DNA of 64,000 nucleotides from Rhodothermales bacterium (GTDB lineage Bacteria > Bacteroidota > Rhodothermia > Rhodothermales > Bin80). The notes beneath the pieces are model-generated. The model saw nothing but the letters and a program-made list of their open reading frames with translations, was not told where the DNA came from and did no database searches. The stretch lies in assembly GCA_951812585.1 (NCBI GenBank), contig OX638318.1:2850380-2914379 (forward strand), in the 5' to 3' direction. The position numbers and the translations under genes were made by a program. Below, piece after piece: positions 54,421 to 63,965 of this stretch (position 1 is its first letter; each line of letters opens with the position of its first letter).

Positions 54421-55482
54421 ATGGGTATGACACTTGCTGAATTGCGCCGATACGACAGGGAAGACATGTACGGAGCGGTGCAGGCGTTTCCGGCGCAGCT
54501 TCAAGATGGTCGCCAGCGCGCGCTAGCCCAGGTCGGTGCCGTGACCGCGCTACAGGCGAATTCCTTTGATGGCGTCGTGGTTGCCGGCATGGGAGGCAGC
54601 GCCATTGGGGGAGATCTCTTGCGTGCGCTCACCTGCGACAAGGCCCGGGTCCCCATCGTGGTCAGCCGTAGCTACACGCTGCCCGCATGGGTCACTGCCG
54701 ACACATTAGTTGTGGCGTCCAGTTACTCGGGTAATACAGAAGAAACGCTTGCAGCCTTTGACAGCGCTGCAGCGCGCGGCGCTGCGCTGGTCTGCATCAC
54801 TACGGGAGGTGCGCTCCTGGATCGTGCAAAAGCGCAGGGCGTGCCGACCATTGGTCTTTTGGCTGGTCTTCAGCCCCGGGCGGCGCTGAGTTATTCAGCA
54901 GCGGCGCTCCTTACGGCCTGCGAGGCCCTGGGAGTCCTGCGCATGGCGCAGGAGGACTGGGTCGAAGCAGTGACGGTTTTGGAGTCGCAGCGCAGTGCGT
55001 TGGAAGACCCCGCCTACGTGGAAAACCGCGCGGTTCAATTGGCAATGAAGCTTCAGCCGCTCTTTCCGGTGATTTACAGCAGCGAGCAGCTGGAAGTCGC
55101 GAACCTCAGGTGGCGAAACCAACTGCATGAAAATGCGAAGACGTTCGCGGTGGGAAACCTCCTGCCAGAGATGAATCACAATGAGATCATGGGCTGGGCG
55201 CGTGCTGGCGCGGAACTCGGGCAGCTTGGCGTGATCATGCTTCGGGATCTGGAGGATCATCCGCGTACGCAGCGGCGCATGGATGTGACGGCCGCCCTTC
55301 TCAAAGGCCGCGCAGGACACTGGGAATCGGTACAAAGTTTGGGGCGCAGCAGGCTGGCACGGCTTTTGTCGCTGATGTACACCAGTGACTGGGTAAGCCT
55401 TTATCTGGCGATTGCCCACTGCACAGATCCGTCGCCCGTAGGGCTTATCAGCACACTGAAGCAGCGGATCGCGGAGGCGTAA
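54421..55482 (+). CDS. Bifunctional phosphoglucose/phosphomannose isomerase
   Basis: The 353-aa SIS protein has VVVAGMGGSAIGGDLLRA, VVASSYSGNTEETLAAFD, LICITTGG-like VCITTGGALLDRA, and the late LLPEMNHNEIMGW of the archaeal-type PGI/PMI group. It interconverts glucose-6-P or mannose-6-P with fructose-6-P. An ATG two codons inside (54427) is possible. Confidence 0.9.
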   Translation: MGMTLAELRRYDREDMYGAVQAFPAQLQDGRQRALAQVGAVTALQANSFDGVVVAGMGGSAIGGDLLRALTCDKARVPIVVSRSYTLPAWVTADTLVVASSYSGNTEETLAAFDSAAARGAALVCITTGGALLDRAKAQGVPTIGLLAGLQPRAALSYSAAALLTACEALGVLRMAQEDWVEAVTVLESQRSALEDPAYVENRAVQLAMKLQPLFPVIYSSEQLEVANLRWRNQLHENAKTFAVGNLLPEMNHNEIMGWARAGAELGQLGVIMLRDLEDHPRTQRRMDVTAALLKGRAGHWESVQSLGRSRLARLLSLMYTSDWVSLYLAIAHCTDPSPVGLISTLKQRIAEA

Positions 55483-55493
55483 TCGCCGGGCCC

Positions 55494-58400
55494 ATGGAAC
55501 CGCCCATGCATCGATCTCTACAACAAGGACTCTCGCTGCACATGTGCTTCCTCATGGGGCGCTCCCGGATACTGTTTTTACTACTTGCCGCCTTATGCGT
55601 GGCCGGGCCGGTGCACGCCCAATACTGGTTTCATTTCGGCCGCAACAAGATCCAGTACGAAGATTTCGACTGGCATGTGCTGAAGACCGAGCATTTTGAC
55701 ATCTACTTCTACCCGCAGATGCAGGAGTTGGCTGAGCACGGCGCCGCATTTGCGGAAGAAGCCTATGGGGAGCTGCAGAACAAGTTCAATTTTTCGCTGG
55801 GCCACCGGACGCCCATTGTTTTCTACTCGTCCAACCTTCACTTCAAGCAGACCAATATCACGGACGGGTTCATTCCAGATGGCGTCGGCGGATTCTTTGA
55901 ATTTCTGAAGGGGCGCGTGGTCATTCCCGCCAATGGCGACCTGCACCGGTTCCGGCGCGTGGTGCGGCACGAAATAGTGCATGTCTTTACGCTGAACAAG
56001 GTGGCGCGCGTCTATCGAGATCGCCGTATTCCACCCGACCGTTTCCTGCCGCTCTGGTTCACGGAAGGTCTGGCGGAGTACTGGTCTGGAGAGCCGGACT
56101 ACCAGCATGAGATGGTGATGCGCGACGCGCTGTTCTCAAACTTCTTCACGCCGCTGTCCAACATCTACCGCATCAATGGCACCTACGTCATGTACAAGGA
56201 AGGTGAAGCACTCTGCCGCTTCATCGCCGAAACGTATGGCGAGGAGAAGCTCCTGGAGCTGATGGAGAATGCCTGGCGCGACCGCGACTTCAGCAGCGTC
56301 ATGGAGTATGTGCTGCGAGAAGATTATCGTGAGCTGGATAAACAGTGGCAGAAGTGGCTGCGGCGGGAGTACTATCCGAAGCTGGACAACGCTGAGGTGC
56401 CCTCGCTCTTGGCAGGCGTGGTTTCTGGACGGGGCTTCAACTCCAAGCCAGTCGCCTATCGGCGCCAGGATGGACAGCGGCAGGTCTACTTTGTAGGCAA
56501 CCACAACGGGTACGGCAACGTGTACTTTGTGAATGTGGACTCGCTGTACACGCCGCTCGGTGAGCCGCAGGTGCTGATAAAGGGAGAACGTGCGGATCGC
56601 TTCGAGGCTTTTCATCTGTTCGAGAGCCGCGTCAGCATATCCGGGGATGGCATGCTGGCCTTCGTTACCAAAAGCGGCGAGAAGGATGTGATCCACACGT
56701 ATGACCTGGAGGCGCAAGCACACGGACCGGCCTACCAGTTTGATGACCTTATTGCGGTGTATTCGCCATCCTGGAGCCCCGATGGTCGCCGCATCGTGTT
56801 CACATCCATTGACCAGAGCGGCCACATTGATCTGTACGTCTATGACACAGGCGCCGGACAGCTGCGGCGCCTTACGCATGATCTATATGACGACCGCGAC
56901 CCGGCGTGGAGCCCCGACGGCCGCTATATTGCCTTTTCGTCGGACCGCACCTCAGTAGGACGCCAGCATGCATACAACCTGTTCACGTACGATCTCGAGA
57001 CGGGACGCATTGCCTATGTGACCTTCGGGCCGCAGCATGACTTTTCGCCCCGCTTCAGCCCGGACGGCGCGAAGATCGTCTTTACGAGGGCTCAACGCGA
57101 TGAAAACGGACGCTACGGCGGTCAGGACATCTACGTGATTGATGCTTCGGGACGCTTGCCGCTTCCGCTGGTGGCCTCTGACAGCATTACGGCCGGGCCA
57201 GAGTATCGCTTGGCGTCCAGTCGGCGTACATTGCGCAGGCTGACAGAGTTGACGACCGCAGTCTTTGACCCCATGTGGTCCGAAGATAACCACCTGGTCT
57301 TCACCAGCTTTGAGAACTTCAGCTTCACGATACGGGCCTTGGGTGCTGTTGATTCGCTGGTATCCCATCCAAAGGAGGCCGACCAGATTGATCTCGCGCA
57401 TGCGGGTGGGGAGCCGTGGACGTTTGCGTCGATCAAGGCCGAGACGCAGGCGGAAAAGCTGCCCTACAAGCGGCGCTACGGACTGGACATCGCCCAGGGC
57501 CAGATTTCAAACAACGCCATCTGGGGCACGAGCGGCGGGGCGCTGGTATCGTTTTCGGACCTGCTCGGCAATGATCGCTTGTTTGCGGCGATATACAGCA
57601 CAGGCCAGTATGGAGACAACCTCGTGCGCAGCCTGAATATTGAGCTTTCGCGCGTGCAGTTGCACCGTCGCACGAATGTCGGCTATGGCATCTTTCGCTA
57701 TGGCGGACGCCGGTACGACTTCACTGAGCCCGATGCGTCACTTGAGTTTCCGTGGTTCTGGGAGGAAGTCTACGGGGCTTTTGGGGCGGTAAGCTATCCG
57801 CTGTCCATGTTTCGGCGCGTTGAGCTGAGCACGGCCGTCAGCTACGACCATAAGCAGATTCCAGAGCATCGCATTGACCGGGAGGCCTATCTGCTCTCGA
57901 ATGCGGTGTCGCTGGTGCACGACAATGCATTGTACGGACCGAACGGCCCGATAGATGGCTGGCGGGCCAAGCTGACGCTGGCATACACGACCGATGTACG
58001 ATACTCCAATGTCAACTACGTCACGGTGGCGGCGGATGTGCGGCACTATCTGCGCCTGTTTCGCAACGTGTCTTTTGCGTCGCGTGCGATGGCACGGGGC
58101 AATCATGGGCGTGAGGCGCGGCTCTGGTTCATGGGCGGCAGCTGGGACCTTAGAGGGTATCCGCTTTTCGACGTACGCGGTAACAAGATGTGGTTCACCT
58201 CGCATGAGCTGCGCTTCCCGGTCCTAGAGCGGCCCTTCCTGCATGTGCCGTTATTGGCGGCCATAGGGGTAGCGAACCTGCGTGGCGCGGTGTTTGTGGA
58301 CGCGGCTCATGCTTGGAATGATGGCTATCATGAGCGCATCCCGCAGATTTTTGCAGGTGAAACGCTGGGCAGCAGCGGCTTCGGCTTACGGCTGAACCTC

Positions 58401-58508
58401 TTCGGCGGATTCGTCTTGCGCTACGACATCGGATACCGCTTGCGGGAGGGATTCTCGCGGCGAGATCGCAGGGTGTTCAAGCAGTTTTTCTTCGGGTACG
58501 ACTTTTAG
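55494..58508 (+). CDS. Exported protease-like protein with PD40 repeats and C-terminal barrel
   Basis: The 1004-aa product has a signal peptide ending GPVHAQ. A gluzincin-like domain has HEIVH at 159-163, with Glu191 of LWFTEGLAEYW as the likely third ligand. PD40/TolB-type repeats follow (SWSPDGRRIVFTS, AWSPDGRYIAFSSDR, RFSPDGAKIVFTR). The C-terminal about 330 residues are of outer-membrane-barrel type, ending FGGFVLRYDIGYRL and QFFFGYDF. This architecture (peptidase MA-like, PD40, surface-antigen barrel) recurs in Bacteroidota and Rhodothermota. Starts at 55542 or 55554 would give a shorter signal peptide. Confidence 0.85.
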   Translation: MEPPMHRSLQQGLSLHMCFLMGRSRILFLLLAALCVAGPVHAQYWFHFGRNKIQYEDFDWHVLKTEHFDIYFYPQMQELAEHGAAFAEEAYGELQNKFNFSLGHRTPIVFYSSNLHFKQTNITDGFIPDGVGGFFEFLKGRVVIPANGDLHRFRRVVRHEIVHVFTLNKVARVYRDRRIPPDRFLPLWFTEGLAEYWSGEPDYQHEMVMRDALFSNFFTPLSNIYRINGTYVMYKEGEALCRFIAETYGEEKLLELMENAWRDRDFSSVMEYVLREDYRELDKQWQKWLRREYYPKLDNAEVPSLLAGVVSGRGFNSKPVAYRRQDGQRQVYFVGNHNGYGNVYFVNVDSLYTPLGEPQVLIKGERADRFEAFHLFESRVSISGDGMLAFVTKSGEKDVIHTYDLEAQAHGPAYQFDDLIAVYSPSWSPDGRRIVFTSIDQSGHIDLYVYDTGAGQLRRLTHDLYDDRDPAWSPDGRYIAFSSDRTSVGRQHAYNLFTYDLETGRIAYVTFGPQHDFSPRFSPDGAKIVFTRAQRDENGRYGGQDIYVIDASGRLPLPLVASDSITAGPEYRLASSRRTLRRLTELTTAVFDPMWSEDNHLVFTSFENFSFTIRALGAVDSLVSHPKEADQIDLAHAGGEPWTFASIKAETQAEKLPYKRRYGLDIAQGQISNNAIWGTSGGALVSFSDLLGNDRLFAAIYSTGQYGDNLVRSLNIELSRVQLHRRTNVGYGIFRYGGRRYDFTEPDASLEFPWFWEEVYGAFGAVSYPLSMFRRVELSTAVSYDHKQIPEHRIDREAYLLSNAVSLVHDNALYGPNGPIDGWRAKLTLAYTTDVRYSNVNYVTVAADVRHYLRLFRNVSFASRAMARGNHGREARLWFMGGSWDLRGYPLFDVRGNKMWFTSHELRFPVLERPFLHVPLLAAIGVANLRGAVFVDAAHAWNDGYHERIPQIFAGETLGSSGFGLRLNLFGGFVLRYDIGYRLREGFSRRDRRVFKQFFFGYDF

Positions 58509-59614
58509 TGCGTGTCGGTGCGTCCATTGCTCCCTGCATGGTGCTGCTGGCCATCGGCGGCTGCCTGGCGCTGCAGATCGAGGACGCTGTACTTCTGTCC
58601 AAGCAGCGCGACCTATCGGACATTGTGCCCCCGCTCAAGATCGAATGGGTGTACAATGCCAGCGCCGGGTTCGGGCGCGACGGTGTGGTCGTGGTGGGGG
58701 ATCAGGTCCTGGTGTCTACGCGAAGCGGGGACCTGCATGCAGTCAACGTGCACACGGGCAAGCGCGCAGGGATCAAGAGCTTCGGCGATGCACTGGAAGC
58801 CATGCCGCTTGTGAGGGGCCACACCCTCTACGTGCCGGTGGACTTGGGTCGCCGCGCACTCTATGCCTACGACCTGGAGCGGAGCACCGTGATCTGGCGC
58901 TGGCGCGGCGAGCCCATAACGGTGCGGCTGTTGGCTTTGGAAACCGGCTTTGTGTCTGCGGATACGCGTGCGGTCGTGCGGCGGCATGAAGGTCAGAGCG
59001 TGATCTGGCAGACATCCCTGGGCGATGACCGTTTCATTCATGCCCCTCCGCTACTGGCAGGCGGACATGTCATCGTAGCGGATGATGTTGGCAACCTGTA
59101 CGCGCTGAATCCTGTAGACGGCGCGGAGCAATGGGTTACGACCTTGCACATGCCCGTCTATACCGCGATGCAACAGCAGGGCGCACACCTCTTTGTGCCG
59201 ACCACACGCGGCATGCTTTTTGCCGTGGCTGCCACCAGTGGTGCCATTGCGTGGCGCTATGTGCATGCCGACACCACGGCGCGAATCGCAACGCCCGCGG
59301 CGGACAGCACGATGGTCGTATTCGGCAGCACCGACGGCACGGTCACAGCGCTGGACCCGGCCACCGGGGCCCTGGTGTGGCAGTGGGTGGCACCCGATGC
59401 AGTGGTGGCGGCACCGTATATGAACGAGCACGCAGTCTATGTGGGCACCATGGGGTCCATGTTCTATGCGCTGGACCGTTCGACTGGCACGGTGCAATGG
59501 CAGGAAGAGCTGCGCGGACGGATCAAGTCGGATGTCGTGGGTTATGATGACTTTCTGATCGTATTGTCAGAGCCGCGTTATGTCTACTTACTCACGCACG
59601 ATGATGCGTATTAG
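58508..59614 (+). CDS. PQQ-type beta-propeller lipoprotein, BamB-like
   Basis: The 368-aa product from a GTG overlaps the upstream stop by 1 nt. The lipobox is IGGC (Cys18). Repeats of the PQQ-propeller type follow: VVVGDQVLVSTRSGDLHAVN, VIVADDVGNLYALNPVDGAE, VVFGSTDGTVTALDPATGAL, VYVGTMGSMFYALDRSTGTV. Homologous BamB scaffolds outer-membrane assembly. The coupling with a barrel protein gene supports an envelope-assembly role. Confidence 0.85.
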   Translation: MRVGASIAPCMVLLAIGGCLALQIEDAVLLSKQRDLSDIVPPLKIEWVYNASAGFGRDGVVVVGDQVLVSTRSGDLHAVNVHTGKRAGIKSFGDALEAMPLVRGHTLYVPVDLGRRALYAYDLERSTVIWRWRGEPITVRLLALETGFVSADTRAVVRRHEGQSVIWQTSLGDDRFIHAPPLLAGGHVIVADDVGNLYALNPVDGAEQWVTTLHMPVYTAMQQQGAHLFVPTTRGMLFAVAATSGAIAWRYVHADTTARIATPAADSTMVVFGSTDGTVTALDPATGALVWQWVAPDAVVAAPYMNEHAVYVGTMGSMFYALDRSTGTVQWQEELRGRIKSDVVGYDDFLIVLSEPRYVYLLTHDDAY

Positions 59615-60371
59615 CAGCTTAGCCGTGGTGCTGCTTTTTGCAGCACCGGGGTGGGCCCAGGACCAGGCCTTTCTGGCTCTGGAAACCAACTATCCCGATG
59701 CCATCGTGTATGTGGACTCGGTGCGTCTTGGTCCCGCGCACTGGCGTACGTTTGCCGCAGCGCCCGGGTCGCGAACGCTTCGGCTCTTGGCACCGGGCGA
59801 AGCAGCCTGGTCCATAGCTCCGCTCACGCAGCACGTGAACCTGGTGCGGGGCGACACTATACATGTGTCGCTGGCCTTTCCGCTGTACCACCAGATAGCG
59901 TCTCGCCCTTTGGGCGCAACGGTCTATTGGCGGCAGGACGGCGAGAAAGCGCAGCTGGGCAGGACGCCCGTGATCCATCGCACGCACGATGCGGCGGAGG
60001 GTCTGTTCATCGTGGAGCAGTTCGGATACCGCGCGCAGGAGGTGGTTCCACGCGCCGAGGTATGGAATCGCTACGAGGTGTTGTTGCAGCCGCTCTACAG
60101 CGGCGACATGCTTCAGGCGAAAGGCCTCCAAACAACAAGGAAGCGGCGGCGTTGGATCGAAGCTTCGGCGGCCGTGCTTATCGTCGCGGGCGGCGTGCTG
60201 ACCGTTCACCACAAGTTCAAGGCCGATAGGCTCAACGACAACTACCAGGCCACGGGAGATCCAGCCCTAAGGCCGCGCATTGCCCGTCTGGACGATCGGG
60301 CCGCCGTCGCCCTCATAGGCATGCAGGTGGGCCTTGTTGCCTTTGGCGTGCGCTTCTATCTTAAGAAGTGA
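59601..60371 (+). CDS. PEGA-like secreted protein
   Basis: From the ATG at 59601 the product is 256 aa. Signal peptide MMRISSLAVVLLFAAPGWAQ is followed by repeats of the PEGA type (FLALETNYPDAIVYVDSVRL, LGATVYWRQDGEKAQLGRTP) and near the C-terminus two membrane-like segments (IEASAAVLIVAGGVLTVHH, VALIGMQVGLVAFGVRFYL). It overlaps the previous gene by 14 nt. A structural or surface role is likely. Confidence 0.7.
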   Translation: MMRISSLAVVLLFAAPGWAQDQAFLALETNYPDAIVYVDSVRLGPAHWRTFAAAPGSRTLRLLAPGEAAWSIAPLTQHVNLVRGDTIHVSLAFPLYHQIASRPLGATVYWRQDGEKAQLGRTPVIHRTHDAAEGLFIVEQFGYRAQEVVPRAEVWNRYEVLLQPLYSGDMLQAKGLQTTRKRRRWIEASAAVLIVAGGVLTVHHKFKADRLNDNYQATGDPALRPRIARLDDRAAVALIGMQVGLVAFGVRFYLKK

Positions 60372-60456
60372 CGGGTGGCGGCACAACAGCCGGCGGTAGC
60401 GCGGCAATGGGTGGCAACGCACTGCGATCTGATTCTATTCCTGTTTGACTTTGCCC

Positions 60457-60963
60457 ATGCTGGATATCATCATCGTCGTCTTCGTGGGTCTTGGCATGAT
60501 CGGTGGATTCCGGTCCGGGCTGATTCGCCAGGCTGTAGGACTTGCAGGGTTAGTCGTGGCGATAGGCTTGGGCATGCGGTACGGAGAGTCCGTGGGAACG
60601 CCTATAGTATCCGCGCTGGACATGGCACCGGACCTTGCGTCGCTGGCCGGCTTCTTTGTAGTCTTCATGGCTGTAGCCTTTGCGACCACCATCTTGGGAC
60701 GCGTCATCACCGCCATGGCGAAGGGGCTGCAGCTTTCAGGAATAAACAAACTCGTGGGCGCACTCTTTGGCGGGCTAAAGTCAGCCGTGCTGATCGGGGC
60801 AGTACTGATATGCGCCGCCCTGTGGGATCTGCCTTCTAACGAGATGCGCACGGATTCAAGGCTGTACGCCCCACTGATGGAGGGGATGGCATTCGCTTGG
60901 CAGTACTTCAGTGATACCTTTCCGGACGCAATAGGCTCTATCAGCACACCAGAGACGCTCTAG
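60457..60963 (+). CDS. CvpA-family membrane protein
   Basis: The 168-aa product has four hydrophobic segments and the family start MLDIIIVVFVGLGMIGGFRSGLIRQAVGL. CvpA homologues are inner-membrane proteins tied to envelope integrity. The ATG at 60457 is preferred to a TTG at 60445. Confidence 0.85.
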   Translation: MLDIIIVVFVGLGMIGGFRSGLIRQAVGLAGLVVAIGLGMRYGESVGTPIVSALDMAPDLASLAGFFVVFMAVAFATTILGRVITAMAKGLQLSGINKLVGALFGGLKSAVLIGAVLICAALWDLPSNEMRTDSRLYAPLMEGMAFAWQYFSDTFPDAIGSISTPETL

Positions 60964-60973
60964 ATAGCGGTTA

Positions 60974-61951
60974 ATGGTACCCGTATACCTGCGCCTGAAG
61001 AACTTCATGAGTTACGGCGCGAAGGCGTCGACGCTCGATTTCAAGCAGTTTCACACGGCGTGCCTTTCAGGAGATAATGGTCGGGGCAAGTCCGCAATCC
61101 TGGATGCTGTCACATGGGCTCTCTGGGGCAAGGCGCGCAAGGTGACCAGCCAATCGAGTGCGGCGCAGGGTCTCTTGCGCATTGGTGCCTCCGAGATGTC
61201 GATTGAATTCGTATTCGACCAGCAGGCTGAGCGCTACCGAGTCATACGCTTATACAATGGTGACAAAAACAAGCAGCATCTGGAATTGCACATGCGTCGC
61301 CGCAAGGATCAGCGCTATGTGCCCCTGACCGGCCAAGGCCTCAGAGAGACGCAGCAGGAGATTACACGCAGGGTAGGCCTTGAATACGATACGTTCATCA
61401 ACTCAGCCATGCTGCTGCAGGGGCGCAGTGATGAATTTGCCAGCAAAACACCCGGCGAACGCAAGGAAATCCTCGCGCGCATATTGAACCTGGGCAAGTA
61501 CGAAGCGCTGCGCGCGATGGCGCAGGAGAGGGTTCGCGACGCGCAAAATTATAGGCGTCATGTGGAGGATACCTTGGCGCGGCTCGCGGCGGAGCCCATC
61601 CCTCGGCAAAACCGCGGAAGTCAGGATGAACTAGGCAAATACCGCGCTTATGAGACCTACTCTGGGGGCGAGGCTTTCCGCATCAACTTTGCGCTGCGCA
61701 TTGCACTTTCACAGCTTCTTGCGACGCGGAGGGATACGCAGATTCGGATGCTGGTCATTGATGAGGGTTTCGGTATGCAGGACCCCATCGGTATACAGCA
61801 TCTTGTGCAGGCAATAGGAATGATGAAGTCGTATTTTGACAAGGTGCTTGTAATCACGCACCTCGGGGAGCTGAAGGAGGCTTTCCCCGTGCACATAGAG
61901 ATCAGAAAGCATGCTGTCACCGGTAGTCAGCTTAAACTTGTGCATGCCTGA
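60974..61951 (+). CDS. SbcC/Rad50-like ATPase lacking the coiled coil
   Basis: The 325-aa protein joins both ABC head lobes of SbcC. The N-lobe has Walker A SGDNGRGKS (32-40), NSAMLLQGRSDEFASKTPGE and RKEILARILNLGKYE. The C-lobe has DELGKYRAYETYSGGEAFR (signature about 229-235), Walker B MLVIDEGFG (263-264 DE) and VLVITHLGELKEAFP. SbcC of this type is normally about 1,000 aa; the whole coiled coil and Cys-hook region is absent, yet the frame is open across the joint at about residues 205-216. SbcC/Rad50 works with a nuclease (SbcD/Mre11), which is not encoded in the window. Functional mini-ATPase or in-frame deletion mutant cannot be separated here. Confidence 0.88.
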   Translation: MVPVYLRLKNFMSYGAKASTLDFKQFHTACLSGDNGRGKSAILDAVTWALWGKARKVTSQSSAAQGLLRIGASEMSIEFVFDQQAERYRVIRLYNGDKNKQHLELHMRRRKDQRYVPLTGQGLRETQQEITRRVGLEYDTFINSAMLLQGRSDEFASKTPGERKEILARILNLGKYEALRAMAQERVRDAQNYRRHVEDTLARLAAEPIPRQNRGSQDELGKYRAYETYSGGEAFRINFALRIALSQLLATRRDTQIRMLVIDEGFGMQDPIGIQHLVQAIGMMKSYFDKVLVITHLGELKEAFPVHIEIRKHAVTGSQLKLVHA

Positions 61952-62170
61952 GGTTCGCGTGCATTTAAGCGGGTTGGGGCAGAGCCCAAAGCGGGGTGGC
62001 GTGAGTTTCCAACAGGCACAAGGTAGAAGGCACAGGGTAGACTCGTGGCACAGGCAGGCGTGGCCGGGGTTAATCACTTTGAACCGCTGTTTTGTATACG
62101 AATTGGGTTTTCATAAGAATGATCGCAGTTGTGCGCTGCGCGGCATGATTTCGCTGGTGGTCGGTAGTCC
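61952..62170. other. Intergenic region with short tandem repeat
   Basis: GGCACAAGGTAGA (62015-62027) recurs as GGCACAGGGTAGA (62029-62041). The rest has no gene I can support. Confidence 0.5.
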
Positions 62171-62524
62171 GTGAGCAGTATCGCAGGCATAAAAAAGTTG
62201 TACTACTCCATTGGGGAGGTAGCCGCGATCGTGGGCGAAGAGACGCATACATTGCGATTCTGGGAGGACGAGTTTGAGCAGCTGAAACCCCGGCGTAATC
62301 GCGCGGGGCGACGCATCTACACCGCGGAAGACATCGTGATCGTGGAGCGCATCTGGCATCTGCTCAAGGTGAACAAGTACACGGTGGAGGGGGCCAGGCA
62401 GGTGTTGCAAAGGGAGAAGACCCCGCATGAGAGCAAGGAATTGCGACGCGATTTGCTGCGGATGCGTGCTTTCCTCGAAAACATTATCGAGCAGCTAAGC
62501 GTTCAAGAATCAGACGGGACGTAG
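62171..62524 (+). CDS. MerR-family regulator
   Basis: The 117-aa product from a GTG has the winged-helix LYYSIGEVAAIVGEETHTLRF and the beta-wing RNRAGRRIYTAEDIVIVERI, with a dimer helix but no cysteine effector site. It is the short orphan MerR type common in Bacteroidota. Its last three codons and stop overlap the 5' end of the tRNA gene by 10 nt. Confidence 0.85.
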   Translation: MSSIAGIKKLYYSIGEVAAIVGEETHTLRFWEDEFEQLKPRRNRAGRRIYTAEDIVIVERIWHLLKVNKYTVEGARQVLQREKTPHESKELRRDLLRMRAFLENIIEQLSVQESDGT

Positions 62525-62588
62525 CGCAGCCAGGTAGCGCACTTCAATGGGGTTGAAGGGGTCGCGAGTTCAAATCTCGCCGTCCCGA
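62515..62588 (+). tRNA. tRNA-Pro(GGG)
   Basis: The 74-nt cloverleaf has acceptor CGGGACG paired with CGTCCCG (62581-62587), D-arm GCGC/GCGC, anticodon stem CTTCA/TGAAG with loop ATGGGGT (anticodon GGG, reading CCC), T-arm GCGAG/CTCGC with TTCAAAT, and discriminator A. CCA is not encoded. The 5' end lies within the MerR reading frame. Confidence 0.93.
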
Positions 62589-62726
62589 CTAGCAAATGAT
62601 GAAAAACCTTGGCACCACAGCGGACCAAGGCAGCAGTCGCCCGACCTGCATTCCTACGCCACGCGTGCAGGTGGTGGGAGCAGTGCGACTGCGGTGTGCT
62701 CGCAAGCGCACCGGACCTGGAAAAGG

Positions 62727-63965
62727 ATGACTGAGCAGGTGATTTCAGAATCCATGCGGGCATTCACCCGGGATGTCCGGCGCTGGCGGGAGGAGAGCGG
62801 GCTCTCATTGCAGGCGATTTCCAGGAGGACGATGGTCCATGTGGACACCCTGGCGGGTTTCGAGCGAACGGGCCACTACAACAATCCCACATTCAACATC
62901 GTTTATCTGCGCTTATTGGCGAGTGCGTATGCCGAGTGTGTGGGTCTGGATGTGGGCGCTATGCGCAGAGCCATGGATCAGGCTTATGACGACACGTACG
63001 ATGGGGCGCTTGGCAGTCTGCTCATGCGCGTGCATTCCCAGGCAGCGCCTGGTGCGGAGCCCGCGCCTCTGCAAGATTCGAAAGGGATGGTAAGTGCCGA
63101 CGAGTCGACCAGTGCCGACGAACCGGCTGAGGCGTCACCTGTGCGAGCACCGGCGGAGTCGACTGGTGTGCAGAGCGCAGTGGAGGCCACGGCCGCACCT
63201 GGATCCGCAAAGGCCACCCCAGTGTCGCGAGCCACGAAGGTCACCGCCACGATGCGAGGAGGGGAGGCGGCTGCTGAGCCTCCGACGGAAGCCGGCATGC
63301 AGGCGAAGGCCGCTCAAGGTAAGGCGTCCGCCCGTACGCACCAGCCGGAGGAAAGTCGCGTTGCCGAATCCAAGGTATCAGCCGCGTCAGCTAAGGCTCG
63401 TGAACATGCGTCCGTGCGCGCGCTGCGCGCGCGCACAAGCCGCCGCCGGTACCCCAGATATCGCCGACGAAGGACCAGCAGTATGGCCGCCGTGGTGACC
63501 GGCGGGGTTATCGTAGTGGTCGTTTTGGCAGCCATTGTGGCGTATTTCATCCTAAGGCCAAGGCTGGGGCTGGAGAGGATTTCGGGAGCGGCCCTGCCCG
63601 TTGTACCAGAGCCTGTTGAAGCGCTGTTTGAGATCGAACCCGCATGGACGCTGCCAGAATCGTTTTACGTGGTGATCCAAGCTGCCTATGGCAAGGTGGA
63701 AGGAGTATCCGTTACGCTGGATGGCACCGACCGGCGGCGGTGCTGGATAGAACAAGGCGCAGCGAAGGCGATACTGATCAACGATAGCCTGAGAATCCAA
63801 AGCCAGCTGTACAAGCTGCGGGTATTCGTAGGCGCGTACGAAGTCCCGGTGGATGCGAGCCAAAGCAGCTTCGTTCTGCGCCGTTCGCAAGTGGAAGGTG
63901 CAGACCTGCCCGCAGCACAGCTCAACGTAGCGCCGGATACTGTTATCAGCCTGCAGGCGTGTTAG
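62727..63965 (+). CDS. RodZ-like HTH membrane protein
   Basis: From the ATG at 62727 (AAAAGG just before it) the product is 412 aa. It has a cytoplasmic HTH_25-type domain (WREESGLSLQAISRRTMVHVDTLAGFE), a long Ala/Glu/Ser/Thr-rich linker, a basic patch, one membrane segment (about 253-273, AAVVTGGVIVVVVLAAIVAYF), and a periplasmic domain like DUF4115 (YVVIQAAYGKVEGVSVTLDG, RRRCWIEQGAAKAILINDSL). RodZ links MreB to the cell wall. The unusually long low-complexity linker is a local feature. Confidence 0.82.
   Translation: MTEQVISESMRAFTRDVRRWREESGLSLQAISRRTMVHVDTLAGFERTGHYNNPTFNIVYLRLLASAYAECVGLDVGAMRRAMDQAYDDTYDGALGSLLMRVHSQAAPGAEPAPLQDSKGMVSADESTSADEPAEASPVRAPAESTGVQSAVEATAAPGSAKATPVSRATKVTATMRGGEAAAEPPTEAGMQAKAAQGKASARTHQPEESRVAESKVSAASAKAREHASVRALRARTSRRRYPRYRRRRTSSMAAVVTGGVIVVVVLAAIVAYFILRPRLGLERISGAALPVVPEPVEALFEIEPAWTLPESFYVVIQAAYGKVEGVSVTLDGTDRRRCWIEQGAAKAILINDSLRIQSQLYKLRVFVGAYEVPVDASQSSFVLRRSQVEGADLPAAQLNVAPDTVISLQAC

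Noticed and set aside
62503..62763. Minus-strand frame across the tRNA gene
   Set aside because: Its ARFELATPSTPLKC string is the usual false translation of a tRNA gene read backwards.
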